Shown here: one piece after another, positions 39,826 through 50,868 of the stretch
Layout of the letters: the number at the start of each line of letters is the position of its first letter
How positions within the stretch are numbered: position 1 is the stretch's first letter
Source of the DNA: Massilia sp. WG5
GTDB lineage: Bacteria; Pseudomonadota; Gammaproteobacteria; Burkholderiales; Burkholderiaceae_D
DNA: 64,000 nt
Direction: 5' to 3'
NCBI RefSeq assembly: GCF_001412595.2
Contig: NZ_CP012640.2
Span: 2,976,001-3,040,000 of the forward strand
The notes under the pieces: generated by a model
Told to the model about the DNA's origin: nothing
The model's database searches: none
The model's input: only the letters and a program-made list of their open reading frames with translations
Position numbers and translations under genes: made by a program

Positions 39826-41745
39826 ATGCCGCGTCCCAGCCTGCCGTCCCTGTCCGCCCTTCCCCTGCTGCTCGCCGCACTCGGCGGCACGGCCCTGGCC
39901 CAGACGCTGCCGATGGCGCCCGACATCCCGGCCGCGACATTCTCCACGACGGTGCCGAATGCCGACTACGTCAAGCAGGACGTGATGATCCCGATGCGCG
40001 ACGGCGTCAAGCTGCACACCGTCATCGTGATCCCGAAGGGGGCGTCGCACGCCCCGATCATGCTGACCCGCACGCCCTACAACGCGGCGGGCCGCACCGC
40101 GCGCATGAAGAGCCCGCACATCGCCTCGATCCTGGGCGACGGCGACGACGCCTTCATCGAGAACGGCTACATCCGCGTGTTCCAGGACGTGCGCGGCAAG
40201 TACGGCTCGGAAGGCGACTACGTGATGACGCGCCCGGTGCGCGGCCCGCTGAACCACACCCAGGTCGACCACAGCACCGACGCCTGGGACACCATCGACT
40301 GGCTGGTCAAGAACGTCAAGGAATCGAACGGCAAGGTCGGCATGGTCGGCTCGTCCTACGAGGGCTTTACCGTGCTGATGGCGCTGGTCGAGCCGCACCC
40401 TGCCCTGAAGGCCGCGGTGCCGATGAGCCCCATGGTCGACGGCTGGCGCGGCGACGACTGGTTCCACAACGGCGCCTTCCGCAACACCAACCTCGACTAC
40501 ATCGCCGGCCAGAACGCGGCGCGCGGCGCGGGCGAACGCATCGTCACCGGCATCCACGACGACTACGACGCGTTCCTGCGCGCCGGCTCGACCGCCGACT
40601 TTGCCCACATCTACGGCGTCGACCAGCTGAACTTCACGAAGAAGATCTTCGAACATCCTGCCTACGACAGCTACTGGCAGGAGCAGGCGCTGGACCGCAT
40701 CCTGGCGAACAAGCCCTTGACGGTACCGACCATGACCGTGGTCGGCCGCTGGGACCAGGAAGACATCTACGGCGCCTATGCGACCTATGCGGCGGTCGAG
40801 CCGAAGGACAAGGACAACCGCATGAACTCGCTGGTGGTCGGCCCCTGGCGCCACAGCGGCGTGAACTACGAGGGTTCCTCGCTGGGCGCGCTGAAGTTCA
40901 CCGGCGACACCGCCCAGCAGTTCCGCCGCGAGGTCATGCTGCCCTTCTTTAACCAGTACCTGAAGGATGGCGCGCCGAAGTTCGACACGCCGCCCGTGTG
41001 GTCCTACCAGACCGGCGTGAACCGCTGGCGTAGGCTGGAGCAGTGGCCGCTGGCGCCGAGCGCCACCACGCTGTACCTGAAGCCCGGCCTCGCGCTCGGT
41101 TTCGCGCTCGGTTTCGACAAAGGCGACAGCAAGGGCGCGGCTTTCGACGAATATGTGTCCGACCCGGCGAAACCGGTGCCCTTCGTGCCGCGCCCCGTGC
41201 GCATGAGCGAGGGCACGGTCTGGAAGCCCTGGCTGGTGACCGACCAGCGCTCGTATTCGGACCGCCCGGACGTGCTGACCTATGTGAGCGAACCCTTGAG
41301 CAAGCCGCTCGAACTGGCCGGCGCGCCGATGGTCAACCTGTTCGCCTCCACCAGCGGCACCGACAGCGACTGGGTCGTGAAGCTGATCGACGTCTATCCG
41401 GACGAAGTCGCGGCCCAGCCGGAACTGGGCGGCTACCAGCTGCCGATCTCGATGGACATCCTGCGCGGCCGCTACCGCCAGGGCTTCGACAAGCCGGCGG
41501 CGATCCCGGCCAACAAGGCCGAGCGCTACCGCTTCGCCCTGCCGAACGTGGATCACGTGTTCCTGCCGGGCCACCGCATCATGGTGCAGATCCAGTCGAG
41601 CTGGTTCCCGCTGTACGACCGCAATCCGCAGACCTTCGTGCCCAACATTTTCTACGCCAAGCCGGGCGACTACCGCAAGGCGACCCAGCGTATTTACCAC
41701 GCGCCGGGCATGGAAAGCACGATCGAGCTGCCGGTGGTGCGCTAG
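39826..41745 (+). CDS. CocE/NonD-family (S15-type) alpha/beta hydrolase, secreted
   Basis: A 639-residue exported hydrolase. GGAG lies seven bases before the ATG at 39826; an in-frame GTG at 39814 would destroy that spacing. A signal peptide (ALPLLLAALGGTALAQ) precedes the X-Pro dipeptidyl-peptidase S15 domain: DVMIPMRDGVKLHTVIVIPK, then RGKYGSEGDY and the nucleophile elbow GSSYEGF. The C-terminal jellyroll lies around KPLELAGAPMVNLFAS. The family includes cocaine esterase, glutaryl-7-ACA acylase and alpha-amino-acid ester hydrolases; the exported ones often act on peptides or amino-acid esters. Confidence 0.92.
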   Translation: MPRPSLPSLSALPLLLAALGGTALAQTLPMAPDIPAATFSTTVPNADYVKQDVMIPMRDGVKLHTVIVIPKGASHAPIMLTRTPYNAAGRTARMKSPHIASILGDGDDAFIENGYIRVFQDVRGKYGSEGDYVMTRPVRGPLNHTQVDHSTDAWDTIDWLVKNVKESNGKVGMVGSSYEGFTVLMALVEPHPALKAAVPMSPMVDGWRGDDWFHNGAFRNTNLDYIAGQNAARGAGERIVTGIHDDYDAFLRAGSTADFAHIYGVDQLNFTKKIFEHPAYDSYWQEQALDRILANKPLTVPTMTVVGRWDQEDIYGAYATYAAVEPKDKDNRMNSLVVGPWRHSGVNYEGSSLGALKFTGDTAQQFRREVMLPFFNQYLKDGAPKFDTPPVWSYQTGVNRWRRLEQWPLAPSATTLYLKPGLALGFALGFDKGDSKGAAFDEYVSDPAKPVPFVPRPVRMSEGTVWKPWLVTDQRSYSDRPDVLTYVSEPLSKPLELAGAPMVNLFASTSGTDSDWVVKLIDVYPDEVAAQPELGGYQLPISMDILRGRYRQGFDKPAAIPANKAERYRFALPNVDHVFLPGHRIMVQIQSSWFPLYDRNPQTFVPNIFYAKPGDYRKATQRIYHAPGMESTIELPVVR

Positions 41746-41869
41746 CCGCAGGCTGTGGCCGGTCGGCGACAAATGTTAAAAATGGGCAGGACTTTCGACA
41801 CAGACAGGTGTAGGCTGAACCCAGCATTTCATTGACCGCGGGTTCGCCCGCATCCATGCGAGGTCCACC

Positions 41870-42454
41870 ATGAAGCACCTGTTCACCGCCACCGCGCTGC
41901 TGCTCGGCAGTGCGCTCGCCCAAGCCCAAACCGCCCACTGGACCTTCACCTACACCGGCTTCTACGATCACGAAGCCGCGGTGTTCCTGCCCGACATGCA
42001 GATCGCCGGTTCCTTCACCGGCACCGACCTGAACGCCGACGGCGTCCTCGACCTCCAGGAACTGAGCTCGCTGACCATCGGCTCGATGGACTACATCGCC
42101 TGCGCCTCGGGCAGCAACGCCTGGTACCACTGCGGCGCCGACAGCTTCATGTTCTCGGCCGACAAAGGCCTGTCGTTCAGCCTCGGCGAATACGGCAGCG
42201 ACCCGGAAGGCTGGCGCGGCGGCGGCCACCTGATCGAGTCCGGCAAGCTGAGCTATGAGTACCAGTTCGACCCGCGCGCCACCACCGAGCACCACCTGTA
42301 CTGGACCGAGAACACGACCCTGACCATGCTGTCGGCCTCGCCGGTGTCGCCGGTGCCGGAAGCGCCGGGCTGGGCGATGCTGGCGGTGGGGCTGGGGACG
42401 GTCGGGTTGTGGCGCAGGCGGTCCGGGAAGGCCGTGCGCTTCGCCCGTCGGTAA
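41870..42454 (+). CDS. PEP-CTERM exported protein
   Basis: A 194-residue protein with a signal peptide (MKHLFTATALLLGSALAQAQ) and C-terminal sorting signal: VPEAPGWAMLAVGLGTVGLW followed by RRRSGK. Three cysteines lie in the middle (YIACASGSNAWYHCG). The segment TDLNADGVLDLQELSSL looks like a calcium-binding DxNxDG loop. Unlike the PEP-CTERM gene at 21799, I see no sigma-54 promoter upstream. The two proteins are not obviously paralogous outside the sorting signal. Confidence 0.87.
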   Translation: MKHLFTATALLLGSALAQAQTAHWTFTYTGFYDHEAAVFLPDMQIAGSFTGTDLNADGVLDLQELSSLTIGSMDYIACASGSNAWYHCGADSFMFSADKGLSFSLGEYGSDPEGWRGGGHLIESGKLSYEYQFDPRATTEHHLYWTENTTLTMLSASPVSPVPEAPGWAMLAVGLGTVGLWRRRSGKAVRFARR

Positions 42455-42536
42455 TGGTAGCGGCAGGCGGTCCCTTCACTGCCCACGGTTCGTCAACGCA
42501 CCGAGCCCTGCCCGCGCCCGGCCTACCATCACAGGC

Positions 42537-43427
42537 ATGGGCGCAATCCACATCGGCATCTCGGGCTGGCGGTACGAACCCTGGCGCGGGGTGTTCTATC
42601 CACCGGGGCTGGTGCAGGCGCGCGAGCTGGACTATGCCTCGCGCTACCTGCCCACCATCGAAATCAACGGTTCCTTCTATGCGCTGCAGCGGCCCGCGAG
42701 CTACGCGGCCTGGTATGCCGCCACGCCGCCCGGCTTCGTCTTCGCCGTGAAGGGCAACCGCTTCATCACCCACATGCTCAAGCTGCGCAACATCGAGACG
42801 CCGCTGGCGAATGTGCTGGCCTCGGGCGTGTTCGCGCTGCGCGAGAAGCTCGGACCCATCCTGTGGCAGTTCCCGCCCCAGCTGCGCTTCGACGCGGAAA
42901 AGGTGGAACGCTTCCTTTCCCTGCTGCCGCGCGACACCGGCCAGGCGCTGGCCATCGCCCGCGGCCACGACGAGAAGATGGCGGGCAGGAGCCTGCTGGA
43001 GATCGACGCCGTGCGCCCCTTGCGGCATGCGGTGGAGGTGCGCCACGAGAGCTTCCGCGACGAGGCCTTCATCGCGATGCTAAGGCGGCACAATGTGGCG
43101 CTGGTGGTGGCCGACACCGCCGGCAAGTGGCCGGACTGGGAAGACGTGACCGCGGATTTCATCTACATCCGCCTGCACGGCGAGCATGAGCTGTACGCCA
43201 GCGGCTACGAGGACGATTCGCTGGCGCGCTGGGCGTCGCGGATCCGTTTGTGGAGCGCGGGAAAGCAGCCGGAAGATGCGCGGCTGGTGTCTGCCGTTCC
43301 GCCCTTGAAGACGAACAGCCGGGATGTGTACTGCTACTTCGACAACGACATCAAGGTGCGCGCGCCCTTCGATGCGAAGCGCCTGATGGCGCTGGTGGGA
43401 CCTAACGCTTCACGTGCACCTGGATGA
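42537..43427 (+). CDS. DUF72-family protein
   Basis: A 296-residue TIM-barrel-like protein of the DUF72 (YecE) family, of unsettled biochemical function. Family blocks are IHIGISGWRYEPWRGVFYP, YASRYLPTIEINGSFYALQR, PPGFVFAVKGNRFITHMLKL, LGPILWQFPPQL and VRHESFRDEAF. Its last 26 bases overlap the convergent Cys-rich gene. DUF72 proteins are often placed near DNA-repair or Fe-S-related genes; here the neighbour is the feo operon. Confidence 0.92.
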   Translation: MGAIHIGISGWRYEPWRGVFYPPGLVQARELDYASRYLPTIEINGSFYALQRPASYAAWYAATPPGFVFAVKGNRFITHMLKLRNIETPLANVLASGVFALREKLGPILWQFPPQLRFDAEKVERFLSLLPRDTGQALAIARGHDEKMAGRSLLEIDAVRPLRHAVEVRHESFRDEAFIAMLRRHNVALVVADTAGKWPDWEDVTADFIYIRLHGEHELYASGYEDDSLARWASRIRLWSAGKQPEDARLVSAVPPLKTNSRDVYCYFDNDIKVRAPFDAKRLMALVGPNASRAPG

Positions 43428-43662
43428 TCTTCCTGCCCTTCTCGTCCTTCTCCGGCATCGGCTCCGGCGCGCAGGTGCCGCAGGTATCGCAGCCGCTGCC
43501 GCAGCCGGCGTCCTTGTCGAGCCAGCGCGCCAGCAGGCCCTTGCCGGAGCCGTCCGAGAATTGGTAGACGATGCGGCGGCGCCAGGCCAGCGGCAGGTAT
43601 TTGCCGGCGGCGTACAGCGCCGCCAGCAGCACGATCAGGCCCACCACCAGGTACTGGATCAT
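43402..43662 (-). CDS. FeoB-associated Cys-rich membrane protein
   Basis: An 86-residue protein with one N-terminal helix (MIQYLVVGLIVLLAALYAAG) and a cluster of four cysteines in CGSGCDTCGTC, then a charged tail. It is one base after feoB on the same strand and is therefore translationally coupled. Small Cys-rich proteins in this place are thought to assist FeoB, analogous to FeoC, perhaps by holding a metal or Fe-S cluster. Its 3' end overlaps the DUF72 gene. Confidence 0.82.
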   Translation of the reverse strand: MIQYLVVGLIVLLAALYAAGKYLPLAWRRRIVYQFSDGSGKGLLARWLDKDAGCGSGCDTCGTCAPEPMPEKDEKGRKIIQVHVKR

Positions 43663-43663
43663 C

Positions 43664-45562
<1,899 letters not shown>

Positions 45563-45574
45563 ATTGAGCTTCCG

Positions 45575-45841
45575 TTATTCCGGCTGAATCGAGATCAACG
45601 CCGCTTCGAAACGGCGCAGGGCAAACGTGGACTGGCCGACCTTGACCGCAACCGGGCCGCCCGGCAGGCCGCGCTTGAGCATGCGGATCCGTTCGCCCGG
45701 CACGAAACCGAGCTCCATCAGGCGGCGCGAGACGTCGGCGCCGTCGTCGCCATGGCCATGGCTGGGCGCAAGGTGGATCACGGTGGCGCTCTGGCCGGCC
45801 TTCAGGGATTCGAGCGTGGTGAGGGTAGTTGCAAGAGTCAT
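45575..45841 (-). CDS. feoA: Ferrous iron transport protein FeoA
   Basis: An 88-residue cytoplasmic SH3-like protein that supports FeoB. GGAAG lies before its ATG. The fold core is RRLMELGFVPGERIRMLKRG and GPVAVKVGQSTFALRRFEA. A His/Gly/Asp-rich insertion (SHGHGDDGAD) near residue 30 is a feature of some FeoA proteins. First gene of feoA-feoB-Cys-rich. Confidence 0.95.
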   Translation of the reverse strand: MTLATTLTTLESLKAGQSATVIHLAPSHGHGDDGADVSRRLMELGFVPGERIRMLKRGLPGGPVAVKVGQSTFALRRFEAALISIQPE

Positions 45842-45902
45842 GGTGTCGCTTCCAATCGAGTTCGGATGCAGCGCTGATGAGACATGTGAGCATCATAAAC
45901 CT

Positions 45903-45923
45903 AAATGCGAATTATTTCTATTT
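45903..45923. promoter_or_regulatory. Fur-box-like site upstream of feoA
   Basis: AAATGCGAATTATTTCTAT and following TT resemble the Fur consensus of overlapping NATWAT hexamers; two mismatches from the best local palindrome. It is 61 bases before feoA on the minus strand, in the place expected for iron repression of feoAB. Confidence 0.6.
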
Positions 45924-46021
45924 GCGCTTTGTCTACTTCTGCCCAGTTCAGTCAAAAGGCCACAACATTGCGCAACAAAAACGCTTGCATTCAGCTGCCG
46001 ACTTCTGGAGAATACAAAACT

Positions 46022-46042
46022 TAATGAGAATGATTCGCATTA
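46022..46042. promoter_or_regulatory. Fur box upstream of bfd
   Basis: A 21-base near-perfect palindrome: AATGAGAATGATTCGCATT with a flanking T and A. It matches classical beta/gamma-proteobacterial Fur boxes closely and ends 20 bases before the bfd ATG, so Fur bound here would block transcription of bfd. Confidence 0.85.
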
Positions 46043-46061
46043 TAGACTATTTGGAAACCAC

Positions 46062-46277
46062 ATGATCGTCTGCGTCTGCAATAACATCTCCGACCGTGAA
46101 ATCCGCCAGGCCGTCGACCTCGGCCTGAGCTCGATGGCCGAGCTGCACAAGGAACTCGGCGTCGGTACCTGCTGCGGCAAATGCGTCAGCTATGCGCGCC
46201 AGGTCATGCACGAACACCTCGAATCGGCCACCACGGTCACGGAGCTGCGCCGCAGCCCGCACAGCCTGGCCACCTGA
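46062..46277 (+). CDS. bfd: Bacterioferritin-associated ferredoxin
   Basis: A 71-residue [2Fe-2S] ferredoxin that reduces bacterioferritin and so releases stored iron. Cluster cysteines are C4 and C6 (IVCVCNN) and C38 and C41 (TCCGKC), the arrangement known from Pseudomonas Bfd. It is expressed under iron starvation, in agreement with the strong Fur box just upstream. The bfr gene is 0.9 kb downstream in the same direction, with a PepSY-type gene between. Confidence 0.95.
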   Translation: MIVCVCNNISDREIRQAVDLGLSSMAELHKELGVGTCCGKCVSYARQVMHEHLESATTVTELRRSPHSLAT

Positions 46278-46458
46278 GCCTGCCCCGAATCGTCCCGGCC
46301 GTCGCCGCGCCTGCGGCGCCAGCGACGCCGGTCAGTTTTATGCGCAATAGCCCTTGCGCAAACCGTGGATTGCTGCGCACATATCGATGCGCGAACCGGC
46401 CGATGCGTGGCGCGTCCTGATAACATGGAGCTTCCAAAGTAGCCATCCCGTCCGTCCT

Positions 46459-47148
46459 ATGCCCGTCATCCCGTTCCGCCCTCCGAGGACGCCGCCGCAT
46501 CCCTTCACGGTCCAACCGCCTCCCACGCCATCCCGCCGCGCCGTCGCCGTCAAGTGGCTGCGCAAGATGCATGGCTGGATCGGCCTGTGGGGCGCGGTGC
46601 TCGGCCTCCTGTTCGGCAGCACCGGCATCCTGCTGAACCACCGCGCAGTGCTCAAGATCCCGGCCGTGCAGAGCCAGGAAAGCACGGTCCAGGTCCCCCT
46701 GCCCGATCCGGCCCCGGCCGATCCACAGGCGCTCGCCGCCTGGCTGAAGCGTTCGCTGAAGCTCGAGCCCGATCCGGCGCGCGTGAAGCTCGAACCCGCC
46801 CGGCCCGTCGCCTGGGGCGACCGCGCCCTGGTCCAGCCGGCGCGCTGGAGCGCCAGCTTCACGTCGCCCTCCGGCGGGGTGCAGGCCGAGTACTGGGTCG
46901 GCAACAACTACGTGACCCTCAAGCGTAACGAGAACAATGTCTTCGCCACCCTGACCAACCTGCACAAGGGCGTCGGCATGGGCGTGGGCTGGATCCTGCT
47001 GGTGGATACACTGGCCGGTTCGATCATCCTGCTGTCGCTGTCCGGGATCGTGCTGTGGACGCTTACCAACCGCAAGCGCACGGTCGGGATCGCGATTGCC
47101 TCGGTCTCGCTGCTGCTGGTCGGGGGTGTCGCACTGGCGTCGATCTGA
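46459..47148 (+). CDS. PepSY-associated transmembrane protein
   Basis: A 229-residue inner-membrane protein. The start is uncertain: 46459 (MPVIPFRPP) is chosen, while the frame is open to 46354. A proline-rich N-terminus precedes a first helix (WIGLWGAVLGLLFGSTGILL, with the family phrase KMHGWIGLWG and LNHR), a periplasmic PepSY-like domain, and then two more helices (ILLVDTLAGSIILLSLSGIV; IAIASVSLLLVGGVALA). Such proteins are often linked to iron-siderophore reduction in the periplasm, which fits the bfd-bfr surroundings. Confidence 0.8.
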   Translation: MPVIPFRPPRTPPHPFTVQPPPTPSRRAVAVKWLRKMHGWIGLWGAVLGLLFGSTGILLNHRAVLKIPAVQSQESTVQVPLPDPAPADPQALAAWLKRSLKLEPDPARVKLEPARPVAWGDRALVQPARWSASFTSPSGGVQAEYWVGNNYVTLKRNENNVFATLTNLHKGVGMGVGWILLVDTLAGSIILLSLSGIVLWTLTNRKRTVGIAIASVSLLLVGGVALASI

Positions 47149-47199
47149 GTGCGAACTACGCTATGATGTCGAAGAGTTAACAATAAACAAGGGCATTCC

Positions 47200-47682
47200 A
47201 TGAAAGGCGATCCGAACATCATCCGCGCGCTCAACGCGCAGCTGACCAACGAGCTCACCGCGGTCAACCAGTACTTCCTGCATGCGCGCATGTACAGGCA
47301 CTGGGGCTTCACCCGCCTCGGCAAGAAGGAGTACGACGAGTCGATCGGCGAGATGAAGCATGCGGACCGGCTGATCGACCGCATCCTGATGCTGGACGGC
47401 CTGCCCAACCTGCAGGCGCTGCACAAGCTGCTGATCGGCGAGTCGACGCAGGAAATGCTGGAATGCGACCTCAAGCTGGAGCGCGGCGCCCAGCAGACCG
47501 TCAAGGACGGCATCGCCGCCTGCGAGGCGGCGCGCGATTACGTGTCGCGCGACCTGCTGCTGGAGATCCTCGAAGACACCGAGGAACACATCGAATGGCT
47601 GGAAACCCAGCTCGACCTGATCGTCAAGGTGGGCATCCAGAATTACCTGCAGTCCCAGATGGGGGATGTCAGCGAGATGTGA
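47200..47682 (+). CDS. bfr: Bacterioferritin
   Basis: A 160-residue subunit of the 24-mer heme-containing iron-storage protein. Ferroxidase ligands are conserved: Glu18 (LTNELTAVNQYF), Glu51 and His54 (ESIGEMKHADR), Glu94, Glu127 and His130 (DTEEHIEW). The heme-ligating Met52 is present in the same EMKHAD segment. The C-terminus MGDVSEM is slightly longer than in E. coli. Its 3' end overlaps the convergent PfkB kinase gene by 14 bases. Confidence 0.97.
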   Translation: MKGDPNIIRALNAQLTNELTAVNQYFLHARMYRHWGFTRLGKKEYDESIGEMKHADRLIDRILMLDGLPNLQALHKLLIGESTQEMLECDLKLERGAQQTVKDGIAACEAARDYVSRDLLLEILEDTEEHIEWLETQLDLIVKVGIQNYLQSQMGDVSEM

Positions 47683-48655
47683 ACGCTGACGGCATCGCCG
47701 GCGCCCCTTCGCGCCAGCGATTGACCCACTTGTCGTAGAAATTCAGGTCGCGCGGCACCGCGCCGGCGACCGCGCAGATCGCGCCGGCGAACTCGTTGGC
47801 GCGCGCCAGGGTCAGCTCGAGCGGCCAGCCGCGCGCGCGGCCCAGCAGGAAGATCGCCGAAAAGGCGTCGCCCGCCCCCACCGTATCGATCACGAAAGGC
47901 GGCGCCGGGTTGTCGCGGTGCGCGACCAGGCTGCCGTCGGCGCAGAACACCACCGAACCGCGATGGCCCAGGGTCACGATCAGGGTTTCCAGCGAGAAGC
48001 GATCCATCAGCGCGCGGCAGGCCGCGTGCACTTCCTCGGTGGACAGGGCCGCATCGTCGGGGCCGATCTGGAAATACCACTGGAACAGCGCCTGCAATTC
48101 TTCTTCGTTGACCTTGACGATGTCGGCCGCCGTCAGCGCGCGCGTGACCGTGCCTTCCTCGTACTGGCCGGGACGCAGGTTCAGGTCGAGATAGCGCCTG
48201 GCGTCCGGCAAGGCGTCGAGCACGGCGCCGAGCGCCCGGCGCGAGCGTTGCTCCCGCTGCGCCAGGGTGCCGAAGTAGACGACGCCGGCATCCACCTTCG
48301 CCAGGCTGGCGGTGGCGGCGCCGGCGTCGATGAAGTCGTAGGCCTGGCGCGGCAGGATCCGGAAGCGGTGCTCCTGGCCGTTGCGCTCGACCACCACGCG
48401 GCCGGTTTCTTCCATCGGGTCGAACTGCAGGCCGGCCTCGCTCATCGCGAAGCGCTCGAACTCGCCGCGCACGGCCTGGCCGTTGCGGTCCTTGCCGATG
48501 CGGGTGATCATCAGGGCGGGCGCCATGAAGGCGGCCAGGTGGCGGGCGACGTTGAAGGGCGCGCCCCCGACCACCTGCTCGGTCGGAAATTCATCGACCA
48601 GTGCTTCGCCGAACACGATGGTGGTCGACGCGGGCCTGCTCACTGTCGTGCTCAC
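47669..48655 (-). CDS. PfkB-family sugar kinase
   Basis: A 328-residue carbohydrate kinase. It begins with a GTG at 48655 that overlaps the stop of the upstream GST (GTGA). Motifs: substrate region VVGGAPFNVARHLAAF, and the C-terminal signature DTVGAGDAFSAIFLLGRARG with the catalytic Asp. It looks like the fructokinase/ribokinase group rather than nucleoside kinases. No sugar transporter is nearby, so the substrate is open. Confidence 0.9.
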   Translation of the reverse strand: MSTTVSRPASTTIVFGEALVDEFPTEQVVGGAPFNVARHLAAFMAPALMITRIGKDRNGQAVRGEFERFAMSEAGLQFDPMEETGRVVVERNGQEHRFRILPRQAYDFIDAGAATASLAKVDAGVVYFGTLAQREQRSRRALGAVLDALPDARRYLDLNLRPGQYEEGTVTRALTAADIVKVNEEELQALFQWYFQIGPDDAALSTEEVHAACRALMDRFSLETLIVTLGHRGSVVFCADGSLVAHRDNPAPPFVIDTVGAGDAFSAIFLLGRARGWPLELTLARANEFAGAICAVAGAVPRDLNFYDKWVNRWREGAPAMPSAFTSR

Positions 48656-49269
48656 ACCGGGATCACCGGCACGGTGTCCTTGAACGAGGGGCGCTCGGAC
48701 AGCTTGTCGAACAGGCGCGCCAGGTTCGGGTGTGCGCCGCGCCAGTCGACATCGGGGAAGCGCAAGGACAGCCAGCCCAGCACGCAGCCGACGGCGACAT
48801 CGGCCAGGGTGTAGTGGATCCCCATGCAGAACGCCTGCTCGCCGAGGTTGTCGGACATGACCTGCAGGCCGTTGCGCACCTTGCCCATCTGGCGTTCGAT
48901 CCAGGCCGGGCTCTGCAGTTCGGCGGGACGCTGGGTGCGTTCCAGGTAGGCCAGCACGGCAGCGTCGCCGACGCCGTCGGCCAGCGCCTCCCAGACCTTG
49001 ACGTTGGCGCGGTCGCGGCTGTTGGCCGGCAGCAGCTTGCATACCGGCGTCAGCGTATCGAGGTACTCGACGATCACGCGCGAATCGTACATCGAGCTGC
49101 CGTCTTCCATGACCAGGCAGGGCACCTTGCCGAGCGGGTTCGACGCCGAAATTCTGGTATCCGGCGACCAGACGTTTTCCAGCTCGAATACATAGTCGAG
49201 CTTCTTCTCTGCCAACACGACGCGCACCTTGCGCACATAGGGACTGGTGACAGAACCGATGAGTTTCAT
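48652..49269 (-). CDS. Glutathione S-transferase
   Basis: A 205-residue GST of the YibF-like type. Thioredoxin-like domain: IGSVTSPYVRKVRVVLAEKK with the active-site Ser in SPYVRK, then NPLGKVPCLVMEDGSSMYDS. The helical domain includes YTLADVAVGCVLGWLSL. It is unrelated in detail to the GST at 39026. It overlaps the PfkB kinase gene by four bases, an unusual coupling. Confidence 0.92.
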   Translation of the reverse strand: MKLIGSVTSPYVRKVRVVLAEKKLDYVFELENVWSPDTRISASNPLGKVPCLVMEDGSSMYDSRVIVEYLDTLTPVCKLLPANSRDRANVKVWEALADGVGDAAVLAYLERTQRPAELQSPAWIERQMGKVRNGLQVMSDNLGEQAFCMGIHYTLADVAVGCVLGWLSLRFPDVDWRGAHPNLARLFDKLSERPSFKDTVPVIPV

Positions 49270-49379
49270 AAATGCTCAGATTAGGGGAGTGGCTGACAGT
49301 ATAGCATCGGGTCACGGCTGCAATCGCGGCCCGGTTCGCGGCCCGGGAAAGCATGCAACGCTGTCCAAATGTGGCTTGA

Positions 49380-50822
<1,443 letters not shown>

Positions 50823-50838
50823 GTCGCAAACCTACGAA

Positions 50839-50864
50839 CGTCGCCCCCGCGCAGGCGGGGGCCC
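50839..50864. repeat. Dispersed palindromic repeat, copy D (half)
   Basis: CGTCGCCCCCGCGCAGGCGG and six more bases; identical over its length to the left half of copy C. It fills the 46-base gap between the convergent purB and TonB-receptor genes, where the hairpin could terminate both transcripts. Confidence 0.75.
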
Positions 50865-50868
50865 TGAA

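Noticed and set aside
41760..41869. Sigma-54 promoter for the second PEP-CTERM gene
   Set aside because: The best candidate (TGGGCAGGACTTTCG) lacks the GC dinucleotide at the -12 position.
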